Assembly (NCBI GenBank): GCA_942492125.1
Contig: CALODM010000031.1
Coordinates: 124,001-188,000 of the forward strand
DNA from: BCD1 sp942492125
GTDB lineage: Bacteria; Bacteroidota; Bacteroidia; Chitinophagales; Saprospiraceae
Direction of reading: 5' to 3'
Length of the DNA stretch: 64,000 nucleotides
A program made the position numbers and the translations under genes. The notes under the pieces were generated by a model. It was not told the DNA's origin, ran no database searches, and saw nothing but the letters and a program-made list of their open reading frames with translations. Each line of letters starts with the position of its first letter. The stretch's first letter is position 1. Below, piece by piece: positions 34,541 through 43,681 of this stretch.

Positions 34541-35709
34541 AAATCTGCCTGCACCCGCAATGTATGTCCATTGGCTTGGGTTGCTGCTTCAACATCCAAT
34601 ACCCCAAACTCAGCATGAACGAAGTTGTACATCAAACGTACACGGGAAGTCAGATACCAGTTGACCCCTACCGTTACATCTTTTATCTTACCATCCATCA
34701 AAATATCATAAAATGTAGTTGGGGCATTTGATGTATTCATGACAGAATAACGCGCCAATACCTCGATGGCTCCAAAACCTCCTTCGTCAATGGATTTGAC
34801 AGGAGTAACTCTTGCAAAAGCTCCATTTTTATAGGGCCGGTGCTCTCCGGTCAGGAAATATCCCGCAAATACATAAAAACCATGCATATCAAAATCCAGC
34901 TCGTCCGTTTGAACCCTGAAATGTTTGAATTCACCCTGCAGTGACAGCGACTTGAACCCCACAGCTGTTTCCAGACCGATGCTTTGCCTTTTGATGACCT
35001 GCCCCCCTTCTTCAAAGCTTACGGCAATTTTTTCTCCGGTGTGATTCTCCGGCCAGAAACGATATACAAATTCTCCTGCCTGGTCCTGTGATCTCAGTCC
35101 GTAATTGATCCCCCAGTGCAGCAATTGGTTCTTTTGAGAAGCCCCCTGTCTGTTACCTGTTAATCTGGCTGTAAAGTTTCCTCCTTTGGCTATTTGATCA
35201 TCCCAAAAACCATTAGTTGACGTACCGTTAAACGTATATGCCGCCTGGAATGTCAAATGCCCGTTTAAAAGGTTGAAATGTTGATAATGCAAGCCGGAAG
35301 CCCAGGGATAACCACAAAAACTGGACAACATGGAACGTTCGGCAAAGGGGATATAGTTACTGCTCGTCATCATATCCAGGCTGGTAGGTTCCACTTTACT
35401 GCCCAGAAAAATATTCCCGAACGCGGAGTGCTTGTATCCCAGATAAACATCCCGGAATCCCAGTTTGCCCCGGAAAAAACCTATTTCCAATTTGTAATGA
35501 ATGTTTTTAGCGGCATTCCCGGAAGCGGAAAGATGGACACGCCGGAATTCATTCGAAACCTTGGTTATCTCACCAAAATTTATGGCTTCAAAATCGTATT
35601 GAATACGTCCGTTTATCGTTACGATCGGATTACTTTGCTGGCCATAAGCAATAAGGCCAAAACTTAACGTCAGCAGTATTGAGACACCGTATCTCGTTAG
35701 ATTTCTCAT
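34537..35709 (-). CDS. OprP/OprO-like outer-membrane porin (1 of 2)
   Basis: The 390-aa protein has a signal peptide (LLTLSFGLIAYGQ) and a beta-barrel pattern characteristic of phosphate-selective porin O/P relatives. It begins with INGRIQYDFEAINFGE, continues with RRVHLSASGN and HYKLEIGFFRGKLGFRDVYL, and ends with an aromatic strand (HTLRVQADF). These porins form anion-preferring channels, though the real substrate is unknown. It is paralogous to the next gene on the same strand, which is 243 bp away. The spacer between them has no gene and presumably carries its promoter. Confidence 0.85.
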   Translation of the reverse strand: MRNLTRYGVSILLTLSFGLIAYGQQSNPIVTINGRIQYDFEAINFGEITKVSNEFRRVHLSASGNAAKNIHYKLEIGFFRGKLGFRDVYLGYKHSAFGNIFLGSKVEPTSLDMMTSSNYIPFAERSMLSSFCGYPWASGLHYQHFNLLNGHLTFQAAYTFNGTSTNGFWDDQIAKGGNFTARLTGNRQGASQKNQLLHWGINYGLRSQDQAGEFVYRFWPENHTGEKIAVSFEEGGQVIKRQSIGLETAVGFKSLSLQGEFKHFRVQTDELDFDMHGFYVFAGYFLTGEHRPYKNGAFARVTPVKSIDEGGFGAIEVLARYSVMNTSNAPTTFYDILMDGKIKDVTVGVNWYLTSRVRLMYNFVHAEFGVLDVEAATQANGHTLRVQADF

Positions 35710-35952
35710 GACTTTGGGTTGTCAATTGTTGCATCAAGAAAGGAATAAAATCATTCCCTTTTACCTGAAGCTGCAAATGTAGAAGCTACACATATCCAAA
35801 AGGATGCATTTAATCAATTAAGACCGGTGACTTTTAACAATCTTTTTTTAGGCGTTTTTTAGCGGCTGTAAAATTTTGGGAAGGGTGTTAAATTTCCAGT
35901 ACATAAGAAGGGTGGAAAGATGGGAACGAAAGGAGTTTTTAAAAAAGTGTGC

Positions 35953-37140
35953 CTAAAAATGCACTTGGAACCTTAACAGGTGAGCCAGTTCCTTATGATC
36001 GGGATTGGGAGACTGAAACCCGAAGTCGGTTACGACAAAATTATACACAATACGTACATTGGGATTGAGGTACCAGTTGACCCCGAGAGAAATATCTTTC
36101 GTAAGTCCGGAGACGGGCATTTCTTTAAATGTCGTGGGAGAACCTGAAGTATCCATCACTGAATAACGGAGTGCCAGTTCAATTGCCCCGAGGCCACCAT
36201 TATCAATGGATCGACGTGGCAATACTTTTGAAAAGGCTCCGTTTTTATAGGTTCTGTTTTCCCCTGTTAGGAAGTAGGATACAAAGGCATAATATGCAGC
36301 AACGTTGAAGACCATTTCATCGGTCAGGATCTGGGACAGTTTATATTCTCCCTGAACAGACAGCGATCCCAAAACTCCTGCAGCCTCTAATCCAAAACTC
36401 CTTCTGGATTGGACCTCCCCGCCCTCATCAAATTGAGCGACTAACTTTTCTCCGGTAAAATTTTCAGGCCTGGATCTAAGTTGGTAATCCCTGGCTTCAT
36501 CATTGGTTCTGTTGGCAAAATTAACACCCAAATGCAGCAGGGTATGATCATTTTTATTCTCGAAAGGTTTTCCGCTTATCCTGGCGACAAAGTTACCTCC
36601 ACCGGCTAAATCCGGGTCATAGAATCCTTCTGTATTCAGACCATTAAAGGTGTAAGCCATCTGTAAACCAAGGCGCTGTTCCAATAGCCCAAAATGCTGG
36701 TAATGAAACCCGGCTCCAAAACGAAAATTCTGAAGGCTGGTCAGCATGGCACGCTCAAAAAAAGTAATATAATGACTGCTGGTCAGCATATTCAGACTTG
36801 TCGGCTCCGGCAGGCTCCCTACAGCGAAATCACCCCAATTACCTGAGTGGTATTGTATATACATGTGCCTGAATCCCAGCCGGGCTCTTGCAAAATCTAC
36901 ATCAATCATATAACTCAATCGTGTTGCTACATTTCCGGACATGGCAAAACGCACCCTTCGGAAGCCGTTTTTCAGAGCAGTCTCCTCACCGAATTTCAAT
37001 GATTCAAAGTCGTAGTGAATCCGCCCCTGGACTTTTATGGTTGGTTGGAAAATAAAAGATGTGTCATCCTGAGCAGTTACCAGAGCGGTATTCAGGAGAA
37101 ACAGACAAATCAACAATAATGTCTTTCCTGTGTTCATCAT
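35953..37140 (-). CDS. OprP/OprO-like outer-membrane porin (2 of 2)
   Basis: The product is about 395 aa from the ATG at 37138-37140, which gives a normal signal peptide (KTLLLICLFLLNTALVTAQ). A longer frame from 37233 adds an unlikely hydrophilic extension. The barrel pattern matches the first porin almost segment by segment (VQGRIHYDFESLKFGE, RRVRFAMSGN, VDFARARLGFRHMYIQY, and final LLRFQVHF). It probably forms an anion-type channel in the outer membrane. The pair looks like a tandem duplication. Confidence 0.85.
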   Translation of the reverse strand: MMNTGKTLLLICLFLLNTALVTAQDDTSFIFQPTIKVQGRIHYDFESLKFGEETALKNGFRRVRFAMSGNVATRLSYMIDVDFARARLGFRHMYIQYHSGNWGDFAVGSLPEPTSLNMLTSSHYITFFERAMLTSLQNFRFGAGFHYQHFGLLEQRLGLQMAYTFNGLNTEGFYDPDLAGGGNFVARISGKPFENKNDHTLLHLGVNFANRTNDEARDYQLRSRPENFTGEKLVAQFDEGGEVQSRRSFGLEAAGVLGSLSVQGEYKLSQILTDEMVFNVAAYYAFVSYFLTGENRTYKNGAFSKVLPRRSIDNGGLGAIELALRYSVMDTSGSPTTFKEMPVSGLTKDISLGVNWYLNPNVRIVYNFVVTDFGFQSPNPDHKELAHLLRFQVHF

Positions 37141-37411
37141 ATGCCATATAAATTGTTCAGATAAGGTCAGACTATAGAAGGCTGTGGTGCAAAAATATTT
37201 TTTGCCAGGCTGAATTTTAGTGATGGAAGTCACTTTAAAAAAGGCATCATACTAAAAAAAGGGAACAAGAAAAATGGAGCGGATAACTTTCCTGAGTAGA
37301 TCACTTCCTCATTTCTTTTGTGGTCAGGCCATTTATTCCTTTCGGCCTGTTACCTTCAAATCAGCTGATCGTCATACTTTAGACCAATGTCCGGATAAAA
37401 TAGATAAAGAA

Positions 37412-37443
37412 TTGGCCGGAAGTTAAAATTTACCTTACTTTCG
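37412..37443 (+). promoter_or_regulatory. Predicted promoter of the terC gene (TTGG-N20-TACTTTCG)
   Basis: TTGG at 37412-37415 and TACTTTCG at 37436-37443 are 20 bp apart. The -7 box differs from TAnnTTTG by one base, but the spacing matches the other promoters in the window. The ATG is 36 bp downstream. Confidence 0.4.
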
Positions 37444-37478
37444 GCTTTCAAAGGAAGTCGTAAATTAATAAGTGTAGC

Positions 37479-38427
37479 ATGGCAGTTTGGATAATATTCC
37501 TTGGACTCATTACCGTATTCCTCGCACTGGACCTTGGTGTATTCAATCGTGTACCCCATGTGATCAATACCAGGGAAGCTTCCTTCTGGACCTCCCTGTG
37601 GGTAACTATTGCCCTTTCCTTTTCCGGTGTGATTTTCTGGCTCTACAGCAACAATATGGTTGCCAACATTGACGAGCTTTCTCCTTCTGATGCTACGCTT
37701 AAATACATCACGGGTTACCTGATCGAATTATCTCTCAGCCTTGATAATATTTTTGTAATTGCCGTTATTTTCGGCGCTTTCAAGGTACCTATGAAGTACC
37801 AGCACAGGGTGCTTTTCTGGGGCATTCTCGGTGCCATCATTTTCCGGGGCCTGATGATATTTTTTGGTGTCTACCTCATCCATAAATTCAGTTGGGTTTC
37901 CTACATTTTCGGCGCTTTCCTCATCTTCACTTCTTACAAAATGCTGGTATCCAAGGAGGAGAATAAAAAGTTTGACCCCAAACACTCCTTTATCTATAGA
38001 ACATTCAAAGGTTTTTTCCGGTTCGCGCCAGCTCGACGGAGAAAGGTTTTTTGTCAAGCGCAGGCATATCGTTGCCGCCACACCACTGTTTATCGTTCTG
38101 ATCATCATAGAATTTACCGACATTCTGTTTGCCCTCGACAGTGTACCGGCTATTTTGGCCATCACCTCGGATCCTTTTCTGGTTTTTAGTTCAAATATAT
38201 TTGCCATTCTGGGCCTGAGATCTATGTATTTTTTCCTGTCCAATATGCTGGAACGCTTCGCTTTATTGAAGTATAGCCTGATTGCCATTCTTACTTTTGT
38301 AGGTGTAAAACTTATCCTGGTCAACCACATACATTTCAAAGAATGGGTTTCTCTTGGTTTTATTCTGTTGGCTTTGGTGGCTGGAGTCATAGCCTCCTTA
38401 AGGCAGAAAAAGAGCACTGAAAATTAA
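37479..38427 (+). pseudogene. TerC-family membrane protein gene with a single-base frameshift
   Basis: TerC proteins are multi-helix membrane proteins linked to tellurium resistance and metal-ion homeostasis at the membrane. The first frame (37479 onwards) encodes the N-terminal half, with YITGYLIELSLSLDNIFVIA and HRVLFWGILGAIIFRGLMIF. From about 38030 the rest continues in the +1 frame (RQLDGERFFVKRRH, then IIIEFTDILFALDSVPAILA) to the stop at 38427. Together they make one complete protein of about 315 aa. The shift lies between 38011 and 38030, close to a T6 run (38012-38017). It could be a real mutation, a programmed frameshift or a base-calling error. If real, the protein is truncated before its second conserved Asp-containing helix. 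Confidence 0.8.
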
Positions 38428-38523
38428 ATATAAATACTATTTTGTCCTTTTACGGCTAACTTTTTTTGGCTTAAAACACAGGATTCCTTCCATATTCCCT
38501 ATTGTTGTAAAAAAGCTCTAAAC

Positions 38524-39003
38524 ATGAAGATCAATTTCTCATTCCTTGTATTTTTACTGATATTGAGTTCTTGCCAGAATAATACGAACACTTCCAATCC
38601 CCCTTCAGACCAACCACAACTTAAACACCTGGACTGGCTGACGGGAAACTGGCGACGCATCAATGATGAAGCAGGCAGGGCAACCTTTGAGTCGTGGGAA
38701 AAAACTTCAGAACAGGAATACCGCGGACACGGATTCACTCTTTCGGGAGAAGACACGGTTTTTCGGGAAGAGCTGCGGATTCTTTTTAAGGATCAAAAAG
38801 TCCAGTATGAGGTTACCGGTGTTAACGAAGCTCCCACCTATTTTGAATTCATCGGCCAGGACATCAATGCCTTTGCCTGTGCAAACCCGGAGAATGAATT
38901 TCCTAAAAACATAGAATATATTTACCAAAACGATACCATTTTTGCCACCATCATGGGTGGGACCAATTCTATCGTTTTTGTTTTTGTCCGGGATGATAAA
39001 TAG
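38524..39003 (+). CDS. Small lipoprotein, DUF6265-like
   Basis: The 159-aa protein has a lipoprotein signal (SFLVFLLILSSC, lipobox Cys near residue 17). One compact beta-rich domain follows, opening with HLDWLTGNWRR and containing FESWEKTSEQEYRGHGF, which is the pattern of the DUF6265 family. The function is unknown, but the fold may be a lipocalin-like barrel. It lies 96 bp after terC without a visible terminator, so the two might share a transcript. Confidence 0.75.
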   Translation: MKINFSFLVFLLILSSCQNNTNTSNPPSDQPQLKHLDWLTGNWRRINDEAGRATFESWEKTSEQEYRGHGFTLSGEDTVFREELRILFKDQKVQYEVTGVNEAPTYFEFIGQDINAFACANPENEFPKNIEYIYQNDTIFATIMGGTNSIVFVFVRDDK

Positions 39004-39083
39004 TCCTGTTTAAAATCAAAATCTGCAAGTTTCTGACATGAAAGGCTTATTATGTCCACGAGTCCTATTCACAGAGAATTTCC

Positions 39084-39091
39084 TATTTTCG
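39084..39091 (+). promoter_or_regulatory. Possible -7 box (TATTTTCG) of the LOG gene
   Basis: It is identical to the element before ruvC and differs from TAnnTTTG by one base. It lies 17 bp before the ATG at 39109. There is no clear -33 box. Confidence 0.25.
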
Positions 39092-39108
39092 TTCCAAAAT
39101 AATAACCA

Positions 39109-40206
39109 ATGCAAGAGATAAAATCAATTGAAGCCCTGGCAGAGATCATCAAAAAACGGGAAATCAGCAATCACGCATTCCACTCTCTTGACCTCAGCAA
39201 TGCAGGTGACCTGATCAATGAAGTTGAATTCCGGCAATGCCTTTTCCTGGGGTGTACTTTCCCAAAAGGGTTCCTGCTGAAAATTCAGCAGGACAACTAC
39301 ATCTTTCCCCTGCTGGATGTTCCCTTCAATGCCTATCCCAGTAAAATGTATACCCGGGAAACGCTCTATAATGGTTACGATCCGAATATTCCCGAAACCT
39401 ATGAACAAACCCTTGACAAGGTTATTTACAATTATTACATAACCCACGGAAAAGAGACCACCGACATCAAAGAAACGCTGGCACGACGGCTACACGATCA
39501 TTCCATCACCGATGCTTTATACGACTTTCTGGTAAATTATAACGAAAGGAATATCGTGGCCATTATGGGGGGGCACGGACTGAGCAGGACTGCGGAGAAT
39601 TACCTCAAAGTCGCATTGATTTCCAAGCAATTAACAGAAAAAGGATACCTGATGATATCCGGGGGCGGCCCGGGGGCTATGGAAGCAACGCATGTGGGAG
39701 CATGGTTCGCCGGCAGGGAGGAGCAACAACTGCGGGATGCCATTAAACAGTTGGGCGTTGCACCAAAATACAATGATCCCCAATGGTTACCTACGGCTTT
39801 TGCTGTTCTGGAACAATATCCAGACTGCGCCTATTTCAGCCTGGGAATTCCTACCTGGCATTATGGTCATGAACCGCCAACGCCTTTTGCCACACACATC
39901 GCCAAATATTTTGCCAACAGTGTTCGGGAAGAAGGTTTGCTGGCCGTAGCCAAAGGTGGCGTTATTTTCGCACCGGGTAGTGCCGGCACTATCCAGGAAG
40001 TCTTCCAGGATATTGCCCAAAACCACTACGAGTCATTCGGATTTGCGAGTCCCATGGTATTCCTCGACAAAGAATACTGGTCTTATGACCGGCCTATTTT
40101 CCCGATCATTGAATTGATGAAACACCGGGAGAATCTGGAAAATCTGGATCTGGGGATATATGATGATATTGAAGGCGTAATGGCTCACATCGATAAATTT
40201 GTTTAG
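39109..40206 (+). CDS. LOG-family (lysine decarboxylase-like Rossmann) protein, long form
   Basis: The 365-aa protein has a C-terminal Rossmann domain of the LOG/TIGR00730 superfamily, which hydrolyses nucleoside 5'-monophosphates to base and ribose phosphate. Visible elements are ISGGGPGAMEATHVGAWFAG and, in place of the usual P-G-G-x-G-T-x-x-E, the variant FAPGSAGTIQEVFQD, where the catalytic glutamate is kept. The first 130 residues form an extra N-terminal domain absent from small LOG proteins. It could be a nucleotide nucleosidase of the PpnN type, but the N-terminal part does not clearly match. A second, short LOG protein is encoded at 48647-49372. Confidence 0.8.
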   Translation: MQEIKSIEALAEIIKKREISNHAFHSLDLSNAGDLINEVEFRQCLFLGCTFPKGFLLKIQQDNYIFPLLDVPFNAYPSKMYTRETLYNGYDPNIPETYEQTLDKVIYNYYITHGKETTDIKETLARRLHDHSITDALYDFLVNYNERNIVAIMGGHGLSRTAENYLKVALISKQLTEKGYLMISGGGPGAMEATHVGAWFAGREEQQLRDAIKQLGVAPKYNDPQWLPTAFAVLEQYPDCAYFSLGIPTWHYGHEPPTPFATHIAKYFANSVREEGLLAVAKGGVIFAPGSAGTIQEVFQDIAQNHYESFGFASPMVFLDKEYWSYDRPIFPIIELMKHRENLENLDLGIYDDIEGVMAHIDKFV

Positions 40207-40247
40207 CCTATACCCTATTGGTTAATGCCTAAAAAAAAAAGAATGAT

Positions 40248-40531
40248 CTAATAATTTTTATCCCTGAGCACCCAATACAAACCTTTGCCGTTGGTTGCCA
40301 TCTTTTTCAGCAACAACTGGATAAAAATATGCTCCATGAAAGCAAGGATTACCCATATGACCATCAGGTAATAAAACCAGGTATAAAAGTCAAAAACAAA
40401 CAAACCAATGAATACAGAAAAGGAAAACAAATGGGGAGCGAAAGCTGCTTCTTTAAATAGAAAAACTCCGAATATTTAAGGGTATTCGTATTGGCATAGA
40501 TCCGATTTACCCTCAATTTATGCCAAAGCAT
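40248..40531 (-). pseudogene. Small membrane protein gene, probably frameshifted
   Basis: Two overlapping minus-strand frames seem to be parts of one gene of about 94 codons. The upstream frame from the ATG at 40529-40531 reads MLWHKLRVNRIYANTN and then LKYSEFF. The downstream frame continues FKEAAFAPHLFSFSV and ends with QLLLKKMATNGKGLYWVLRD, with two hydrophobic segments. The junction is at a T5 run (about 40468-40472); one extra T would join them. Without the join, only a 60-aa frame with a TTG start (40430) remains. I do not recognise the family. It may be a decayed gene, or the base may have been lost in sequencing. Confidence 0.4.
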
Positions 40532-40563
40532 GAACAAGAAGAAGTTTTTCCTTACAATGATCG

Positions 40564-40610
40564 GTAGTTGTCCCGAAATATCTAAAAAAATAATAATCCG
40601 GGACAACTAC
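40564..40610 (-). terminator. 12-bp hairpin after the CoA-disulfide reductase gene
   Basis: The arms 40564-40575 and 40599-40610 (GTAGTTGTCCCG and its complement) pair perfectly around a 23-nt AT-rich loop. It lies 24 bp after the minus-strand stop at 40634. It carries the CCGGGACAAC decamer (40598-40607) seen in two other spacers. Confidence 0.6.
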
Positions 40611-40633
40611 TGTTCACTCAAATAACTACTGAC

Positions 40634-42325
40634 CTATGGGCTAACCTTAACGGTTTCAGGCTCCGGTATGGTCACCTTTTTACCCATCATTTGCCACAAT
40701 TTAAAACCACCGGGTAAACTGACGATTTTGTCGATGCCGTTTTGCTTGAGGATCAACCTGGCCAGATACCCCCTCAACCCTTTCAGACAATATAGGATCA
40801 CTGGTTTGTCCGGGTCAATTTCGGCAACCTTATCTCTCAGTTCGTGCAGGGGAATATTGACTGCACCGGGAATGAACCCCTTGTTGTACTCCCTTTCTGT
40901 CCTCACATCGATGAAGCTGTACTCATCCCTTCTGCGTTGCTCCATATAGGCTTCCAGTTCGTTGATGTCCATTTGGGCACATTTATCTTCCAGTATATTT
41001 TCTGTGACAAATCCGGCCACAACCACGGGGTCTTTGGCTGGTGAGAAAGGAGGCGCATAGGCCAGGTCTAGTTGTGAAAGGTCCGTCACCTTTAATTTGG
41101 CATAGATGGCGGTGCTTAAAACGTCAATACGTTTATCAACTCCTGCTTCCCCAAAAATCTCAGCACCCAGGATTTCATGTGTTTCGGGGTGGAAATAGAT
41201 TTCTGTTATCAACTCTTTCTGTCCCGGATAATATCCCGGTGTGGCTCCGGCAATGGTCAATGATTTTTTAAAAGGGATTCCGGCCTCTTTCAACCCTTTG
41301 GCATTAAGCCCTGTTCTGGCCATGACGTAATCAAACACCTTGATGATGGCAGTTTTATAGGCCCCTTTAAAAGTAATGTCCGCGCCCGCAGCATTGGCTC
41401 CGGCAGCCCTTCCTCCCTTATTGGAATGAGTTCCAAGCGGAAAATATTCATAGGCGCCTGTCTGAAGGTTCTTAATGGCAACATTATCTCCTGCAGCATA
41501 AATACCCGGCAAAGATGTTTCCATTTTTTCATTCACCAACAGGGCGCCATTACCGATATGATCGGCACCCTTTTTGATCAAAATATCCGTATTGGGTTTA
41601 ATGCCGACACTCATGATGACAAAATCGGTAGAGATAAAACGATCCTCATCGATATATACCTTGTCAATTTGATTATCAGTCTCTCCAAAAGCTTTGACAA
41701 AAGTAGCCGTGATCACCTCAATTCCCTTATCTTCCAGTACACTTTTAGCAAAATAGCTGAACTTTGGATCCCACATGGGCAGTATCTGGTCAGCCCCTTC
41801 TATCAAAGTCACTTTTTTTCCGGCTTCGATCAGGTTCTCTGCTACTTCCACGCCAATCAAGCCGCCACCCAGAATGGTAACATGCTGAGCATTTTCATCA
41901 ATAACTTCCTTGATAATTTTATCGTAATCCCTCAAGCTTCGGCAAGTAGACCAGTTTTTTGTTTTATCAAGATTTTTAATGGGAGGTACTACAGAGCGTG
42001 CCCCGGTAGCAAATACCAGCTTATCATAACAGTATTCACCTTTTGAAGTAATTACCAATTTCCTGTGTACATCCACATCGAGGACTTCTTCCTCCAGACG
42101 AACATCTATATTAAACCGTTCGCGCATCAGATCGGGTTTAACGACCAGCAACTTGTTACGGTTTTCAATGACTCCCGAAAGTGCATAGGGGATTCCACAG
42201 GTAGCATAACTTATATTTGCTCCCTTTTCGAAAAGGATGATTTCAGCATCTTCATTTTCTCTTCTGGCTTTGGCTGCTGCAGAAGGACCTGCCGATAAAC
42301 CTCCCACAACTATAATCTTACTCAT
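40634..42325 (-). CDS. CoA-disulfide reductase with C-terminal rhodanese domain
   Basis: This 563-aa flavoprotein uses NAD(P)H to reduce CoA disulfide or persulfides. Residues 1-450 form a pyridine-nucleotide disulfide oxidoreductase: the N-terminal FAD motif is IIVVGGLSAGPSAAAKARRE, the single redox cysteine is in ISYATCGIPYALSG (about residue 43), and the NAD motif is VTILGGGLIGVEVAENLIEA. Residues about 470-555 are a rhodanese domain with its active-site cysteine in ILYCLKGLRGYLA. The fusion is known as the CoADR-Rhd family and is thought to handle polysulfide or CoA persulfide in the cytoplasm. It stands alone between a hairpin and a divergent PARG-like gene. Confidence 0.92.
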   Translation of the reverse strand: MSKIIVVGGLSAGPSAAAKARRENEDAEIILFEKGANISYATCGIPYALSGVIENRNKLLVVKPDLMRERFNIDVRLEEEVLDVDVHRKLVITSKGEYCYDKLVFATGARSVVPPIKNLDKTKNWSTCRSLRDYDKIIKEVIDENAQHVTILGGGLIGVEVAENLIEAGKKVTLIEGADQILPMWDPKFSYFAKSVLEDKGIEVITATFVKAFGETDNQIDKVYIDEDRFISTDFVIMSVGIKPNTDILIKKGADHIGNGALLVNEKMETSLPGIYAAGDNVAIKNLQTGAYEYFPLGTHSNKGGRAAGANAAGADITFKGAYKTAIIKVFDYVMARTGLNAKGLKEAGIPFKKSLTIAGATPGYYPGQKELITEIYFHPETHEILGAEIFGEAGVDKRIDVLSTAIYAKLKVTDLSQLDLAYAPPFSPAKDPVVVAGFVTENILEDKCAQMDINELEAYMEQRRRDEYSFIDVRTEREYNKGFIPGAVNIPLHELRDKVAEIDPDKPVILYCLKGLRGYLARLILKQNGIDKIVSLPGGFKLWQMMGKKVTIPEPETVKVSP

Positions 42326-42532
42326 TTTTTTAGTTTTTTATTCGGTCGCAAACATCTTACAGGTTTAGCGAACGGTCAGTAACAGGCATCACAAAACAAT
42401 CATCTTTGAAAAGTTTTCTTCTACTTTTAAAAAAAACCTTTATTTTTATCAAGTGAAGCATAAATAATGCTTCCATATTTTTTCAATTTAGGTGATTTTA
42501 CCACCCCTATTAACTCAATTTTTCTACTGGTA

Positions 42533-43351
42533 ATGAAAAAAAGCACAAGAAGGGAAATAGCCAAAGACACTTTAAAAATATTAAAGCAGGGTTATTACCT
42601 GAATGGTCATGGAAAAACCATTGGTCTGAAATCGAAACAAAAATTTTCCACACAAAACACGCAATTGTTCAATGGAGAAGAACTCAAAGAACTTATTGAT
42701 GCATTGAATGATGAAAAACCATTCAAAACCGTATTTGAAGTCACTGGTGAAACGACATTGGAGGCCATCCTGCGGTTACAAAATGAGGACGACAATTTGC
42801 TCGCCCTGAACTTTGCCTCTGCCAGGAACCCGGGAGGCGGCTTCCTTACCGGAAGCCAGGCGCAGGAGGAATCCCTGGCCAGATCTACCGGATTATATCC
42901 TTGCCAACTCAAAGCGGAAAAGTATTACATTCAACACAGAAAAAACAAAACTCCATTTTATTCTGACAACATGATCTATTCCCCAAAAGTGGCTGTTTTC
43001 AGAAATGATCAGGGGGATTTTTTGGAAGATGCTGCTTTTTCCTCTTTCATCACATCCCCAGCCGTTAATGCCGGAGTTGTCAAAAGGGAATTTCCTGAAG
43101 AAGTAGGTAAGATCGAAGGTGTCATGAAGACAAGGATAAGTAAAATCCTTGCACTGGCACACAGCAAAGGTCATGAAACCCTGATCCTGGGGGCCTGGGG
43201 ATGTGGAGTTTTTGAAAACGAACCCGAGGCTATTGCTCAGTGGTTTAATGAAGCTTTTAAAAACACATTTGACGGGAAATTTAAAAAAGTTGTTTTTGCG
43301 ATCTATTCGAGAGAAGAAAAATACAGACAACCTTTTGAGGAGTTGTTTTAG
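42533..43351 (+). CDS. Bacterial-type poly(ADP-ribose) glycohydrolase (TIGR02452 family)
   Basis: The protein of about 272 aa starts at the ATG at 42533 (MKKSTRREIAKDTLKIL); a longer frame from 42467 adds an unlikely hydrophobic segment. It is a macrodomain-fold hydrolase of the microbial PARG family. The catalytic signature GGG-x(6-8)-Q-E-E is present in NPGGGFLTGSQAQEESLARS, where the second glutamate is the acid/base, and the ADP-ribose pocket loop is ILGAWGCGVFENEP. Such enzymes remove ADP-ribose from modified proteins or nucleic acids. No ADP-ribosyltransferase (DarT-like or other) is nearby, so the target is unknown. It starts divergently from the CoA-disulfide reductase. Confidence 0.87.
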   Translation: MKKSTRREIAKDTLKILKQGYYLNGHGKTIGLKSKQKFSTQNTQLFNGEELKELIDALNDEKPFKTVFEVTGETTLEAILRLQNEDDNLLALNFASARNPGGGFLTGSQAQEESLARSTGLYPCQLKAEKYYIQHRKNKTPFYSDNMIYSPKVAVFRNDQGDFLEDAAFSSFITSPAVNAGVVKREFPEEVGKIEGVMKTRISKILALAHSKGHETLILGAWGCGVFENEPEAIAQWFNEAFKNTFDGKFKKVVFAIYSREEKYRQPFEELF

Positions 43352-43681
43352 CGTTTATAAGAACACATTATTCGATCTTTTAGCCAAACCATTCTAACAT
43401 TTCTAATGTTATGAAACAATCATGATATTCATTAATCATAAATTTCACACAAGGGTGTAACAAAAAAATATCATGGGACTTGCTTGCTGCAGGCAGAGAG
43501 CGAAGCGGGTATATTTGTGTTAAAAATGGATAAAATGAAAGGGTGGAATATTCGTTTGGGACATGACTCATATTCCACCCTTTCCCTTCCCTCCCCCTCC
43601 TGCCCGTAAAATAAAGAGCATTCTGGAAAAGACGACTGATTTTCTATTTATTAAAATTTGGAAAAACGCTTAATCCTTATC
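43352..43681. other. Spacer with long hairpin
   Basis: A 330-bp stretch between two plus-strand genes with no credible reading frame. Its main feature is the hairpin listed separately at 43537-43584. The last 100 bp are AT-rich and probably hold the promoter of the sorbosone-dehydrogenase-like gene. Confidence 0.4.
43537..43584. repeat. Perfect 15-bp hairpin with 18-nt loop
   Basis: GAAAGGGTGGAATAT and its exact complement flank an 18-nt loop at 43552-43569. There is no T run on the plus strand and only A/T-rich sequence on the minus side. It may end the PARG transcript or be a regulatory structure for the gene 98 bp downstream. Confidence 0.5.

Noticed and set aside
39109..40206. Assignment of the long LOG protein as PpnN
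   Set aside because: The N-terminal domain does not clearly match PpnN and the PGGxGT motif is altered, so only the superfamily is called.
43537..43584. Long hairpin considered as a recombination site or RNA gene
   Set aside because: No integrase, repeated copies or conserved site features nearby; it is described only as a hairpin.
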